Shown one piece after another: positions 45,494-55,605 of a DNA stretch of 64,000 nucleotides. Every line of letters begins with the position of its first letter. The first letter of the stretch is position 1. Origin of the DNA: Rhizobium herbae. Lineage in GTDB: Bacteria > Pseudomonadota > Alphaproteobacteria > Rhizobiales > Rhizobiaceae. Location: positions 62,001-126,000 of the forward strand of contig NZ_JAEUAO010000007.1 of NCBI RefSeq assembly GCF_019511375.1, given 5' to 3'. The position numbers and the translations under genes are program-made. The notes under the pieces are model-generated. The model saw only the letters and a program-made list of their open reading frames with translations. It was not told the origin of the DNA and did not search any database.

Positions 45494-47161
45494 ATGGCGC
45501 TAATTTCCTACGGCGACATTGGTGTCGGAGCCAATATGTTCGCTTCCTTCGTCGATGACCTCACCCTGTTTTCCAAGGCCTCCTGGTCCTCGACCTCGGT
45601 GAAACTTTACGACGATTCGAGGAACTACGTTCAGTTCACTGGCAGCAAGCTGGTCGTGAAGACCGATGCCGGTGCGATCGTCGATATAACCGCCGGCACT
45701 GTGGCCGGCATGAAGCTTGTTGAAGGTGGCGTCACCGTCCTGTCGGTAACCGGCGCCAGCATGTCGGCCTCGAAGCTCGGTGACGCCATTTTCACCGGCG
45801 ACGATGTGCAATTCCTGTCGTTACTTCTGGCGGGTGCAGATACCGTCAACGGCACGCGGTACAACGACGTGCTGTTCGGGCTCGATGGTAACGACGTGCT
45901 GAACGGCAAGGACGGCGACGATGATCTGGTCGGCGGTACGGGCGCCGACAAGCTGATCGGCGGCAGCGGGAATGATTTTGCCATCTATTCTTTTTCGACG
46001 GCTGGCGTCCGGGCAAGCCTCGCCGACCCCTCCGTCAATGTCGGCGATGCCGAGGGTGACACCTTTTCCTCTATCGAAGGGATCATCGGTTCAGATTATG
46101 CTGACAGCCTCTATGGGGATACGGCCGCGAACGTCCTTTCCGGAGGCGCGGGCGGCGACCTGCTCGACGGCGGTAGCGGGGATGATGCGCTGATAGGCGG
46201 AAGCGGTGACGACGTCATGGAGGGTGGCGCGGGAGCAGACGTGTTTCTCGGCGGAGCGGGACTCGACTATGCTTCCTATGCAGGTTCGGCGAGCGGTGTC
46301 GTTGCCAGTCTTGCCGAACCGGCGCTGAATTCCAGTGATGCAAAAGGTGATACCTACACCGATGTCGAAGGCCTCGTCGGCTCCGATTTTGCCGACAGAT
46401 TGACCGGCGACGGAGAAGCGAATGTCATCATTGCCGGTAACGGCAGCGACGTCCTTACCGGCGGCTCGGGGAATGATGTGCTCGGCGGCGGCAGAGGGAA
46501 CGATACGCTGACAGGCGGCAGCGGCAACGATGTCTTGGAAGGTGGCGCCGGAGCAGACGAGTTTCGCGGCGAGACGGGGGTCGATTATGCCTACTACGCA
46601 GGTTCGGTAAGCGGTGTCGTTGCCAGCCTCGCCACGCCATCGGTTAATACGGGCGAAGCCAAGGGCGATACCTATACCGGCATCGAAGGCCTTACCGGCT
46701 CCAATTTTGCCGACAGATTGACCGGCGACCGAAATGCAAATGCCATCGTCGCCGGTTACGGCAACGACCGGATCGCCGGTGGCTCTGGTGATGATCGGCT
46801 GGCGGGCCAGTTGGGCGCCGACGATCTTTTCGGTGGCGCAGGCGCCGACAGGTTCCGCTACGATGACCTCTGGGAATCCACCGTGGCCGCAGTTGGCCGC
46901 GATACGATCTTCGATTTTTCCGGCTCAGACGGCGATCGGATCGACCTGCGCGCCATCGACGCGCGCTACGGCGCCCCGGGCAACCAGGCGTTCACCTTCA
47001 TCGGGACCGCCGGCTTTAACGGCAAGGCGGGTGAATTGCGCTACGAGAAGAAAGCCTCCGACACCTACATCTACGCGGACGTGAACGGCGACGGGAAAGC
47101 CGATTTCTCCCTCCATCTCGATGATGCCGTGAGCTTGAGCAAGGGCGATTTCCTGCTCTGA
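45494..47161 (+). CDS. RTX repeat calcium-binding secreted protein 2
   Basis: A 555-residue paralogue of the preceding gene. The same ~110-residue N-terminal domain ([20 protein letters not shown], then [16 protein letters not shown]) is followed by a longer RTX region ([32 protein letters not shown] and many more) with three instead of two of the GxxASLAxPxxNxxxAxGDTY modules, and the same serralysin-like C-terminus. Predicted to be exported by a type I system and to fold in external calcium. ATG 45494 aligns with the start of the paralogue, though the ribosome site is weak; an upstream in-frame start at 45434 is possible. Confidence 0.85.
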   Translation: MALISYGDIGVGANMFASFVDDLTLFSKASWSSTSVKLYDDSRNYVQFTGSKLVVKTDAGAIVDITAGTVAGMKLVEGGVTVLSVTGASMSASKLGDAIFTGDDVQFLSLLLAGADTVNGTRYNDVLFGLDGNDVLNGKDGDDDLVGGTGADKLIGGSGNDFAIYSFSTAGVRASLADPSVNVGDAEGDTFSSIEGIIGSDYADSLYGDTAANVLSGGAGGDLLDGGSGDDALIGGSGDDVMEGGAGADVFLGGAGLDYASYAGSASGVVASLAEPALNSSDAKGDTYTDVEGLVGSDFADRLTGDGEANVIIAGNGSDVLTGGSGNDVLGGGRGNDTLTGGSGNDVLEGGAGADEFRGETGVDYAYYAGSVSGVVASLATPSVNTGEAKGDTYTGIEGLTGSNFADRLTGDRNANAIVAGYGNDRIAGGSGDDRLAGQLGADDLFGGAGADRFRYDDLWESTVAAVGRDTIFDFSGSDGDRIDLRAIDARYGAPGNQAFTFIGTAGFNGKAGELRYEKKASDTYIYADVNGDGKADFSLHLDDAVSLSKGDFLL

Positions 47162-47170
47162 CCTCCGAAA

Positions 47171-47194
47171 GCCCCGCAGTTGACATTACGGGGC
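47171..47194. terminator. possible hairpin between convergent RTX2 and cyclase genes
   Basis: GCCCCG (47171-47176) and CGGGGC (47189-47194) with a 12-nt loop, no T-run. It lies between two convergent genes and might be a weak bidirectional stop. Confidence 0.35.
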
Positions 47195-47246
47195 GCCCGG
47201 ATGGGCCGACATTTTCAGCCGCATCTGGTGACGTTATGGCGGCCTG

Positions 47247-48317
47247 TCATTCGGCGGGAATCCGCAGATCGAATGTCTCGGCGACGGCCGCGACCTTGGC
47301 CTGCGATTTCAGCGCCATGACACCGAGCGTCTGGCCGCGTCCCTTGACGGCGTGGGTGCCCAGATCCTCGATCGCGATCGCGTCCGGAAGCTTGATCCGT
47401 TCGGCGAGCTCAGCCGAGATCAGCACCGGCCGGTTCAGCGTCTTGCACAGCGATTCCAGCCGCGCCGTGGTGTTCACCGTGTCGCCGAAATAGGCGATCT
47501 TGTGGTGGTGCACGCCGATTTCCGCCGTGATGATCGATCCGCCGTGAAGGGCGGCCCGCAGCCGCGGCACCTGGCCGAACCGCTTGCGCCAGGCCTCCGC
47601 ATCGGCCTCGATATCGTCGATGATCTCGAAGATGCAGCGAACGCAGCGCGCATGTTTGACGCCTTTTTCCAGCGGCCATGTGACGATCGCGGCATCGCCG
47701 ATGTAGTCGTCGATCGCCCCCTTGTGACGCCGGACCGGTTCCGCAAAGGCCGCAAACAGGGCCTTCAGAAACTGCTGCGCGCGCAGGTCGCCGTGCTTTT
47801 CGGCGAAGGAGGTGGAATCGGCGAGGTCGATGAACAGGAAGACGCGCTCTTCCTTTACCGGCGTGCGGTAGCGGCTGATGAGCATGCTGGTGAAGACATC
47901 ATGGCCGAGCAGATCGCGAACGCGCAGAATGAAGACGATCAGGGCGCAGACGGCGAGCGCATAGAGGAAGACATTGAACGGCATGACGACGATGTCGGTG
48001 AGCGCCTTCGGTTCGATGAAGCCCAGCGCCCACAGCAGCAGGGCCGCAAGCGCGTAGCCTGCGCTCATCAGAACCTCGTAGATGACGAGCGCTGAAACGA
48101 TGAAGAGGGGCGTCGGAAGCCGCTCGATCCAACGGCTCAGCGGGCGAAGCACCAGCCGTCGCTCGAAGGCGATCAGCGGTAGACCCATGAAGGCAGCGAA
48201 AACCGCGCCGATGATCATCGGTTCGCCGGGATAAACCACGAGGCCGTAGAGCACGCCGCTCAGCGCCATGCCGAGCGTAATCATCAGCCAGTTCTCTGTG
48301 GGAGATATTTCTCTCAT
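47247..48317 (-). CDS. membrane-anchored class III adenylate/guanylate cyclase
   Basis: A 356-residue protein with about four membrane helices (residues ~10-135) and a C-terminal class III cyclase domain (about 155-345). Metal-binding Asp residues are D164 in FIDLADSTSF and D208 in DDYIGDAAIV; the transition-state region reads GDTVNTTARLESL. Substrate (ATP or GTP) cannot be read reliably. Rhizobia typically have many such cyclases. It is convergent with the RTX genes, so no shared operon is implied. Confidence 0.88.
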   Translation of the reverse strand: MREISPTENWLMITLGMALSGVLYGLVVYPGEPMIIGAVFAAFMGLPLIAFERRLVLRPLSRWIERLPTPLFIVSALVIYEVLMSAGYALAALLLWALGFIEPKALTDIVVMPFNVFLYALAVCALIVFILRVRDLLGHDVFTSMLISRYRTPVKEERVFLFIDLADSTSFAEKHGDLRAQQFLKALFAAFAEPVRRHKGAIDDYIGDAAIVTWPLEKGVKHARCVRCIFEIIDDIEADAEAWRKRFGQVPRLRAALHGGSIITAEIGVHHHKIAYFGDTVNTTARLESLCKTLNRPVLISAELAERIKLPDAIAIEDLGTHAVKGRGQTLGVMALKSQAKVAAVAETFDLRIPAE

Positions 48318-48440
48318 GGTACCCGGTTCGCCGTGGCAGAAGACGCCATTGTTCCACTTGAGGACGTGGGGTCAAGTAACTTCGCGTAACCTTATTGCCG
48401 CCTTTTGCTCATGCCCTGTTGGGCCTGGACGACGCCAGGT

Positions 48441-48465
48441 TGTCGGCAGAGCACATCTGCCGACA
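48441..48465. terminator. perfect hairpin downstream of rnd
   Basis: TGTCGGCAGA (48441-48450), loop GCACA, TCTGCCGACA (48456-48465). It is 12 nt past the rnd stop (minus strand). No T-run, but its position and perfect 10-bp stem suit a terminator or 3' stabilising element. Confidence 0.6.
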
Positions 48466-48476
48466 GAGGATGCGGC

Positions 48477-49622
48477 CTAAAGCTCGACCGCCTCGATCTT
48501 GCGGTCGACGAAGCGCAGCGCGACTTCGCCGTTGATCAGCTTCAGAGCTGTGTCGCCGAACAGTTCGCGCCGCCAGCCCTTAAGCGCCCCGACATCGGCC
48601 TTCGGACCTTCCGAGGCGATGCGCTCCAGATCGTCGGAATTGGCGATGATCTTGGCGGCGACGCCCTGCTTTTCGGCGATCAGCTTGAGCAGCACCTTGA
48701 GCATTTCGCTGGCGGCGGCGGCCCCTTCCGGCGACTGGTTCTGACGCGGCAGCTTCGGCATTTCCGATTTCGGCAGTTCGAGCGCGGCGTTGACGGCCTC
48801 GAGGATGGCTGCACCCGCCGCCGAACGCTCCCAGCCCTTGGGGATGGTGCGCAGGCGCGACAGCGCTTCCACATCCTTGGGTTGCTGCTGGGCGATCTCG
48901 TAGAGCCCGTCATCCTTGAGGATGCGGCCGCGCGGAACGTTGCGGCTGCGTGCCTCGCGCTCGCGCCAGGCGGCGACCTTCTGCAGAACAGCCAGTTCCT
49001 GAGGCTTCTTCAGCCGCATCTTCAGCCGCTGCCAGGCGTCGTCGGGGTGCATGTCGTAGGTTTCCCTGGCCTCGAGGATCGCCATTTCCTCTGTCAGCCA
49101 GAGCGAGCGGCCTTCGCGTTCGAGCTCTTGCCTGAGGTGCAGGTAGACCTCGCGCAGATGGGTGACGTCGGCCAGCGCATAGTCGAGCTGCTTGTCCGAC
49201 AGCGGCCGGCGGCTCCAGTCGGTGAAGCGCGAGGACTTGTCTATGTGCACGCCCTTGATGCGGCTGACGAGCTGGTCATAGGAAACGCTGTCGCCGAAAC
49301 CGCAGACCATGGCGGCAACCTGCGTATCGAAGATCGGATGCGGGATCAGCTTGCCGAGATTGTAGATGATTTCGATGTCCTGGCGCGCGGCGTGGAACAC
49401 CTTGATCACGTTGGTATTGGCCATCAGCTCGAAGAACGGCGCAAGGTCGATGTCCTTCACCATCGGATCGACGATGACGGCCATGTCCGGGCCTGCCATC
49501 TGGATCAGGCAGAGTTGCGGCCAGAAGGTCGTCTCGCGGAGAAATTCCGTGTCGATTGTAATATACTGCCCCTCGGCCAGCTTTTCGCAGGCGGCGGCGA
49601 GTTCGGCGGTTGTCTCGATCAT
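48477..49622 (-). CDS. rnd: ribonuclease D
   Basis: A 381-residue 3'-5' exoribonuclease acting in tRNA and stable-RNA maturation. The DEDD exonuclease domain shows ITIDTEFLRE (first Asp and Glu), FHAARQDIEIIYNL, and YALADVTHLREVY (third and fourth acidic residues and Tyr). The C-terminal HRDC-type domain (about 205-290) is typical. ATG 49622 was chosen; a TTG one codon earlier is in frame. In related rhizobia rnd lies in a ppk-ppx-rnd-aspS neighbourhood; here RTX, cyclase, oxidase and transporter genes interrupt it. Confidence 0.94.
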   Translation of the reverse strand: MIETTAELAAACEKLAEGQYITIDTEFLRETTFWPQLCLIQMAGPDMAVIVDPMVKDIDLAPFFELMANTNVIKVFHAARQDIEIIYNLGKLIPHPIFDTQVAAMVCGFGDSVSYDQLVSRIKGVHIDKSSRFTDWSRRPLSDKQLDYALADVTHLREVYLHLRQELEREGRSLWLTEEMAILEARETYDMHPDDAWQRLKMRLKKPQELAVLQKVAAWREREARSRNVPRGRILKDDGLYEIAQQQPKDVEALSRLRTIPKGWERSAAGAAILEAVNAALELPKSEMPKLPRQNQSPEGAAAASEMLKVLLKLIAEKQGVAAKIIANSDDLERIASEGPKADVGALKGWRRELFGDTALKLINGEVALRFVDRKIEAVEL

Positions 49623-49706
49623 CAAACTTCAATCACTATGGCGGAAATGCGGCGTTAAACTCATCCGATGTATCTCTTCATGCTATCGGTCACAATGGCA
49701 AAATGC

Positions 49707-51110
49707 TCAGGCGATACGGAAATATCCCGACATTCCGGTCTTCTGGTGCTCGATAATATGGCAATGCAGCAGCCAGTCGCCGGGATTGTCGGCGACGAGG
49801 CCGAGTTCGGCCTGTTCGTCCGGCAGCAACAGAATGGTGTCGGTCGGCGGCGGCAGCACGGGGCGCTTGCTGGAACTGAGGATGCGGAATGTCAGCCCGT
49901 GCAGGTGGATCGGGTGGGCATGCGGCGTGCGGTTCCTGACCTGCAGCACATAGCTCCTGCCGAGCTTCAGCTCCGCAAGTGGCGCGACGGGATCGGGCGT
50001 GTCGCCCGGCCACGCCACCTTGTTGATCGCCCAGAAGGTATAGCCGAGGCTGCCGCAGATGCCTGGGGTCGGCGCGTGTTCGGCGGTTGCGGTGAAATCG
50101 AGAGGAATGTGTTCGGCGGTCGAGAGATCGGCCTCGGCGATCGCATTGGCGGCAAGCGGTTTCACATCGCCGATATCGCGCTTCAGCGACGCGCCGGCTG
50201 CCCGCAACGTTGCGATCGTCCAGGGCGTCGAGCCGCGGAAATTGCCGAGCCAGACCACCGCGCCCTCCGTGTCGGGCATGCGCAGGACCAGGTCGACGCG
50301 CTGGCCGGGGCCGAAATCTAGCCGGTCGGGCGGGAAGGGCGCTTTGACCGGATTGCCGTCGAGCGCGATGACGAGCGCCGGTGCGCCGTCTACTCCGAGC
50401 GTGTAGATCCGCGTCACGTCGGTCGCCGCCAGGCGAATACGGACGAGGCCGCCGGACGGCGCGTCGTAGACGGGCTCCTCGCGCCAGTTGGCCGTGCGGA
50501 TCGTCCCGTAGGTGCCGCCGCGCGCCGCCTCGCGGGGCTTGAAGGGCGCGATGAAGGCACCACCGCTTCCCAGCCGCCAGTCGCGAAGGTTGAGCACGAT
50601 TTCCGCATCGAAGACCGGATCGTCAGGGTTCTCGACCACGATCGCGCCCGTCAGCCCGTGGCCCATCTGGGTCAGGGTGTTGCAGTGCGGATGATACCAG
50701 AAGGTGCCGGCATCCGGCGGCGTGAAGGCATAGTCGAAGCCGTCGCCGGGATAGACGTAAGGTTGCGTCGTCTCCGGAACGCCGTCCATGGCGTTGGCGA
50801 TGCGCAGGCCGTGCCAGTGCACGGTTGTCGGCTCGTCAAGATCGTTCACCAGCCGGGCGGCAAACGGCTCACCCTTTTTCATGCGGATCACAGGAGGCAT
50901 GCCGCTCGCCGCGACATCGCTCGTCCCATAGGTCATCACCTTTGGCGTGATGCCATCCTTGGCGAGCTCTGCGTCAATGAACTGCGCCTTGAGCAGAAGC
51001 GGCGAGGGGGCGGCGGCACCGCGCCCGGCGGCAAGGCCGGCACCGAGCGAGAAGGAGGCGGCGGCGGCCGCCGATCCCTTGAGAAGCGTGCGGCGGCTGA
51101 TGACTGGCAT
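49707..51110 (-). CDS. multicopper oxidase, Tat-exported
   Basis: A 467-residue periplasmic oxidase. The twin-arginine signal SRRTLLKGSAAAAASFSLGA lies at the N-terminus. Copper ligands appear in four motifs: HWHGLR, WYHPH, HPIHLHG, and HCHIIEHQKTGM (the last with the type 1 Cys, His and axial Met). Three cupredoxin domains are expected from length. Copper tolerance (CueO/CopA-like) or phenol/metal oxidation are the usual roles; no methionine-rich insertion was seen. The MFS gene follows on the minus strand upstream of it. Confidence 0.9.
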   Translation of the reverse strand: MPVISRRTLLKGSAAAAASFSLGAGLAAGRGAAAPSPLLLKAQFIDAELAKDGITPKVMTYGTSDVAASGMPPVIRMKKGEPFAARLVNDLDEPTTVHWHGLRIANAMDGVPETTQPYVYPGDGFDYAFTPPDAGTFWYHPHCNTLTQMGHGLTGAIVVENPDDPVFDAEIVLNLRDWRLGSGGAFIAPFKPREAARGGTYGTIRTANWREEPVYDAPSGGLVRIRLAATDVTRIYTLGVDGAPALVIALDGNPVKAPFPPDRLDFGPGQRVDLVLRMPDTEGAVVWLGNFRGSTPWTIATLRAAGASLKRDIGDVKPLAANAIAEADLSTAEHIPLDFTATAEHAPTPGICGSLGYTFWAINKVAWPGDTPDPVAPLAELKLGRSYVLQVRNRTPHAHPIHLHGLTFRILSSSKRPVLPPPTDTILLLPDEQAELGLVADNPGDWLLHCHIIEHQKTGMSGYFRIA

Positions 51111-51199
51111 GAGGATGGTTCCGGCAGGTTTCGACGCTTCCGTTTAAACTTGATTGCCTCATTCAGCAATTGGAAAGCGCCGGCCGCTTGCTGCCGAGG

Positions 51200-52438
51200 C
51201 TAGACATCCTTCTTGTCCCCGGGTGCTGCCGCCAGCTTGTTGAAGAAGGAGGAGGTGCGCAAGAGATTGCGGAAGCGCATGCGGCGTGCGCCTGTCGGCA
51301 CCGCGCCGCGCGCCGTCATGCGCTGAAGCGTATAGAGCATGAAGGCGGCAAGCACGGCGGCGGTATAGATGAACAGCGCCTGCGGTCCGAATATATCCAG
51401 CAGGAAAGAGGCAAACAGCGGCCCGACGACAGCGCCGCACGACCAGAAGAACAGCATGCCCGCCGACACAAGCGCATGCTGGCCCTCGGCCGCATGGTCG
51501 TTGGCATGGGCCGAACAGAGCGAGTAGAGCGGCATCGCAAAGGCGCCGAAAATGAAGATGCCGATGAAGTTCAGCCATTCGTCGCTGCCGGCGAAGAAGG
51601 CGAGGTAGAGACCCGCGATAAGCGAGCCGAAGGTGGCGAAGAGAATGATCAGCCGCCGGTCCAGCCGGTCGGAATAGAGCCCGAGCGGATATTGCAGCAC
51701 CACGCCGCCGATGATGCCGGCGCTCATGAAGGTGGCGATCGCGGTGATCGACAGGCCGATACCCTCGGCATAGATCGGCCCGAGCGAGCGGAATGTCGAG
51801 TTCGTCAGCCCGACGACGATGCAGCCGACGGTGGCAAGCGGCGAGATGTTCCACAGCGCCTTGACGTCGAACTTGATCGCGTCCGGTGCGCCGGGGCTCG
51901 AGCGGTCGGCAAAGGAAATCGGCACCAGCGACAGCGTCAGCGCCATCGAGACGATGGCAAACAGCTGAAAGCCCTCGATCCCCACGGTCGGGATCAGATA
52001 CTGCGCTGCCGTGACCGAGCCGAGATCGACCAGCCGGTAGATGGACAGCGTTCGCGCCCGGTTGGAATTGGTCACCCGCGCGTTCAGCCAGCTCTCGACG
52101 GTGGCGAACAGGCTGGCGAAGCAGATGCCGGCAACCAGTCGCATTAGGAACCAGAACCACGGATCGATCAAGAGCACCATGGCGATCGACGCCGCCGATG
52201 CGATGGCGGCCATGGCCGAAAACGTGCGGATATGGCCAATCGAGCGAAGGATGCGCGTCACATAGATGCAGCCGATGGCAAAGCCGATATTGTAGCCGGT
52301 GCCGATAAGCCCGATCAGCGAGGTCGAAAAGCCCTCATGCAGGCCCCGCAACGAAATATAGGTTCCCTGCAGCCCGTTGCCGCCAATCAGAATTCCAGCC
52401 GTAACGAGGAGAGGGATGAGGGGACGTATCTGCGACAT
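51200..52438 (-). CDS. MFS transporter
   Basis: A 412-residue inner-membrane transporter with about 12 hydrophobic helices, starting MSQIRPLIPLLVTAGILIGG. The loop between helices 2 and 3 reads GYNIGFAIGCIYVTRILRSI, a variant of the MFS motif with GxxxGxxxxxxxxR. It resembles YcaD/sugar-and-drug subfamily members; substrate not predicted. ATG 52438 chosen by hydropathy; 14 upstream residues are unlikely. Its downstream neighbour is the multicopper oxidase gene, 89 bp away. Confidence 0.85.
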   Translation of the reverse strand: MSQIRPLIPLLVTAGILIGGNGLQGTYISLRGLHEGFSTSLIGLIGTGYNIGFAIGCIYVTRILRSIGHIRTFSAMAAIASAASIAMVLLIDPWFWFLMRLVAGICFASLFATVESWLNARVTNSNRARTLSIYRLVDLGSVTAAQYLIPTVGIEGFQLFAIVSMALTLSLVPISFADRSSPGAPDAIKFDVKALWNISPLATVGCIVVGLTNSTFRSLGPIYAEGIGLSITAIATFMSAGIIGGVVLQYPLGLYSDRLDRRLIILFATFGSLIAGLYLAFFAGSDEWLNFIGIFIFGAFAMPLYSLCSAHANDHAAEGQHALVSAGMLFFWSCGAVVGPLFASFLLDIFGPQALFIYTAAVLAAFMLYTLQRMTARGAVPTGARRMRFRNLLRTSSFFNKLAAAPGDKKDV

Positions 52439-52597
52439 GGAAGAGAAAATCCGGATATCGGTCGGCGACTCGCGCGGCACGGATCGCCTGCAGCCGTTTT
52501 TAGCCGTGTATCGGCTTGGAAAACAGCTAAATTCCGGCTTTTTTCGTCGTTCCGGCTGAAGCCGTTGCTTTTGAGTCCGCCATTAGCCGACAGGCCG

Positions 52598-53434
52598 CTA
52601 GAGTTGCGGCTTCTCCGCAATGTAAAGAAATCTGGAGAGCCTGGCGGTCGCGGCCAATTCGGCGGTCGTTGAAAGAAATGTCTGCCTGTTTTCGAACCAG
52701 CCGGCTTCCTCTTCCTTCAACAGGGCTTCGCGGCGAGATTCCCGAGCGCGACAGAGCCGCATGGCGAGACTTGCGACAGCGTCCGTGGTGTCCTTGCAAC
52801 TTAGCAACTCGAAGCCCGCTCCCTCAAGCATACCCTCATTGAAGCCCGCTGGAACGAGATGGAATTTTCCTTGGGACGCCCGGATATCCAGTTCCTCCTT
52901 TGAGATATCTCCGGTCAGGACGCATGCATCCGTAAGGATCAGTCGGCCGCCGGGCGTCAGCAGCCTGAACCAGTCTGCAAACACGGTTCGGCGGTCGGTC
53001 AGGTGAATGATCGCATCTATGCAGGAGATGACGTCGAATTCCCCGGCTCCGAACGGTAGTGGCTGGCTGCAATCAGCGACGGCGAAGGTGGCCTTGTCAG
53101 GCAGATGCGCACCAGCGGCAATGATTTTGGCCTGTTCGATCGCGGCTTGCTCGATGTCCACGCCCGTCAGGCGGCAACCGGTTGCAGCGGCGATCGCAAT
53201 CGATGGTCCGGCGGAGCCGCAGGCGACATCAAGCAATCGGGCTTGCGGACGTTCGTTGACGAGCCTGATGATTTCCTGTTGTTCGCCGAGCGTTCGCCAG
53301 CCCTGTTGGCCGAGATCCTCGCCATAGGCTTCGCGCCTGATGTCCGACGCCAGAATGCTACTGAAGCGCGAATACTGGGCGCTGTAGAACTCATAGTTTC
53401 GTGTTTGGCGGGTCTGTTGTTTTTCGACGGTCAT
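52598..53434 (-). CDS. SAM-dependent class I methyltransferase
   Basis: A 278-residue cytosolic methyltransferase. Motif I is LLDVACGSAGPSIAIA, followed by the acidic end of strand 2 in GVDIEQAAIEQA, ADCSQPLPF (motif II region), and FDVISCIDAIIHL. The N-terminal ~60 residues and the C-terminal helix bundle may define the substrate, which is unknown. ATG 53434 has a strong GGGAGGAAAAC site. It is divergent from aspS. Confidence 0.85.
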   Translation of the reverse strand: MTVEKQQTRQTRNYEFYSAQYSRFSSILASDIRREAYGEDLGQQGWRTLGEQQEIIRLVNERPQARLLDVACGSAGPSIAIAAATGCRLTGVDIEQAAIEQAKIIAAGAHLPDKATFAVADCSQPLPFGAGEFDVISCIDAIIHLTDRRTVFADWFRLLTPGGRLILTDACVLTGDISKEELDIRASQGKFHLVPAGFNEGMLEGAGFELLSCKDTTDAVASLAMRLCRARESRREALLKEEEAGWFENRQTFLSTTAELAATARLSRFLYIAEKPQL

Positions 53435-53643
53435 GCCGTTTTCCTCCCGTTTGCGATCATACGCCTTGGATCGAGCGGGAGCCACTCCCCGCCAGACTGG
53501 GTTCGCATTGGCTGTCTTGCGGCGCGTAGGAAAGCTCCGGCCTTGACAAATCGGCCTCACCATGCGCTTTTCCGCCCGATTTTGACGCTGCCGCAGCGCG
53601 CTTTGGCGTGGCCGCGCGGCACCCATGGTTCCAGGATAATATG

Positions 53644-55434
53644 ATGCATCGTTACCGCAGCCACACTTGTGCCGCTCTCAGAAAATCCGATGTCGGCCAG
53701 ACCGTCCGCCTGTCCGGCTGGGTTCACCGCGTCCGCGACCATGGCGGCCTGCTGTTCATCGACCTTCGCGATCACTACGGCATGACGCAGATCGTCGTCG
53801 ATCCGGACAGTCCGGCCTTCAAGACGGCCGAGACCGTGCGGGGCGAGTGGGTCATCCGCATCGACGGCCTGGTCAAGGCGCGCTCCGACGAGACCGTCAA
53901 CAAGCACATGGCGACCGGCGAGATCGAGCTCTACGCGCAGGAGATCGAAGTGCTTTCCGCGGCCAAGGAACTGCCGCTGCCGGTGTTCGGCGAGCCTGAC
54001 TATCCCGAAGACGTGCGCCTGAAATACCGCTTCCTCGACCTGCGCCGTGAAACGCTGCACCGGAACATCGTCAAGCGCACCCAGATCATCGCCGACATGC
54101 GCCGTCGCATGTCCGAGATCGGTTTCGCCGAATATTCGACGCCGATCTTGACGGCATCCTCGCCGGAAGGCGCGCGCGACTTCCTCGTTCCTTCCCGCAT
54201 CCATGAAGGCAAGTTCTTCGCCCTGCCGCAGGCGCCGCAGCAGTACAAGCAGCTGCTGATGGTTGCCGGCTTCGACCGCTATTTCCAGATCGCGCCGTGC
54301 TTCCGCGACGAAGACCCGCGCGCCGACCGCCTGCCTGGCGAATTCTATCAGCTCGACCTGGAAATGAGCTTCGTCACCCAGGAAGACGTCTGGAACACGA
54401 TGGAGCCGGTGATGCGCGGCATCTTCGAGCAGTTTGCCGAAGGCAAGCCGGTGACGCAGCAGTTCCAGCGCATTCCCTATGACACGGCGATCCGCAAATA
54501 CGGCTCCGACAAGCCTGACCTGCGCAACCCGATCGAGATGCAGGCCGTCACCGAGCATTTCGCCGGCTCCGGCTTCAAGGTCTTCGCCAACATGATCGCG
54601 TCGAACCCGAAGGTCGAAGTCTGGGCCATCCCGGCCAAGACCGGCGGCTCCAGAGCCTTCTGCGACCGCATGAACGCCTGGGCACAGTCGACCGGCCAGC
54701 CGGGCCTCGGCTATATCTTCTGGCGCAAGGAAGGCGAAAAGCTGGAAGGTGCCGGTCCGCTCGCCAAGAACATCGGCGAGGAGCGCACCGACGCGATCCG
54801 CACCCAGCTCGGCCTCGATGACGGCGATGCCTGCTTCTTCGTCGCCGGCGATCCGGCCAAGTTCTACAAGTTCGCGGGCGAAGCCCGAACCCGCGCCGGC
54901 GAGGAACTGAACCTCGTCGACCGCGACCGGTTCGAGCTGTGCTGGATCATCGACTTCCCCTTCTACGAATGGCTGGAAGACGAAAAGAAGATCGACTTCG
55001 CCCACAACCCCTTCTCCATGCCGCAGGGTGGTCTGGAAGCCTTGAACACCCATGATCCGCTGTCGCTCAAGGCCTACCAGTACGACCTTGTCTGCAACGG
55101 CTTCGAGATCGCCTCGGGCTCGATCCGCAACCAGCTGCCGGAAGTCATGGTCAAGGCGTTTGAGCTGACCGGCAAGTCGGCCGAGGAGGTCGAGGAGCAG
55201 TTCGGCGGTCTCTACCGCGCCTTCCAGTACGGTGCCCCGCCGCATGGCGGCATGGCAGCCGGCATCGACCGGGTGATCATGCTGCTCGTCGGCGCCAAGA
55301 ACCTGCGCGAAGTGACGCTGTTCCCGATGAACCAGCAGGCCCAGGACCTTTTGATGGGCGCCCCGAGCCCGGCAACGCCGGCGCAGCTGCGCGAACTCGC
55401 GCTGCGTGTCATCCCGACGGCGAAGAAGGACTGA
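53644..55434 (+). CDS. aspS: aspartyl-tRNA synthetase
   Basis: A 596-residue bacterial-type class II synthetase. It has the N-terminal OB anticodon-binding fold ([20 protein letters not shown]), class II motif 2 ([20 protein letters not shown]), the bacterial GAD insertion in the middle, and motif 3 ([15 protein letters not shown]). Many alphaproteobacteria lack AsnRS and use a non-discriminating AspRS with GatCAB; that cannot be shown here. I take ATG 53644 ([16 protein letters not shown]); an ATG lies one codon upstream. A clear terminator follows at 55460-55489. Confidence 0.97.
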   Translation: MHRYRSHTCAALRKSDVGQTVRLSGWVHRVRDHGGLLFIDLRDHYGMTQIVVDPDSPAFKTAETVRGEWVIRIDGLVKARSDETVNKHMATGEIELYAQEIEVLSAAKELPLPVFGEPDYPEDVRLKYRFLDLRRETLHRNIVKRTQIIADMRRRMSEIGFAEYSTPILTASSPEGARDFLVPSRIHEGKFFALPQAPQQYKQLLMVAGFDRYFQIAPCFRDEDPRADRLPGEFYQLDLEMSFVTQEDVWNTMEPVMRGIFEQFAEGKPVTQQFQRIPYDTAIRKYGSDKPDLRNPIEMQAVTEHFAGSGFKVFANMIASNPKVEVWAIPAKTGGSRAFCDRMNAWAQSTGQPGLGYIFWRKEGEKLEGAGPLAKNIGEERTDAIRTQLGLDDGDACFFVAGDPAKFYKFAGEARTRAGEELNLVDRDRFELCWIIDFPFYEWLEDEKKIDFAHNPFSMPQGGLEALNTHDPLSLKAYQYDLVCNGFEIASGSIRNQLPEVMVKAFELTGKSAEEVEEQFGGLYRAFQYGAPPHGGMAAGIDRVIMLLVGAKNLREVTLFPMNQQAQDLLMGAPSPATPAQLRELALRVIPTAKKD

Positions 55435-55459
55435 GATCTCCCGTCAATTTGCGAGCTTG

Positions 55460-55489
55460 AACCCGGCACTCCTGATTGCCGGGTTTTTT
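55460..55489 (+). terminator. intrinsic terminator after aspS
   Basis: AACCCGGCA (55460-55468), loop, TGCCGGG (55477-55483) followed by TTTTTT (55484-55489), 25 nt after the aspS stop. Confidence 0.9.
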
Positions 55490-55605
55490 CTTCTTTGCGC
55501 AGGTTTTGACCGTGCCGCCGACCGCCCCTGGCCGACGGACACCAAGATTCGGAACTTTCTTGCCGCCACGGCTGTTGTTGACGCGTAGAAGCAAGGAGAA
55601 AGATC

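Noticed and set aside
44280-46860. DNA-level tandem repeat or CRISPR-like array
   Set aside because: The repetition comes from RTX nonapeptide codons, with variable spacing and no conserved repeat/spacer pattern.
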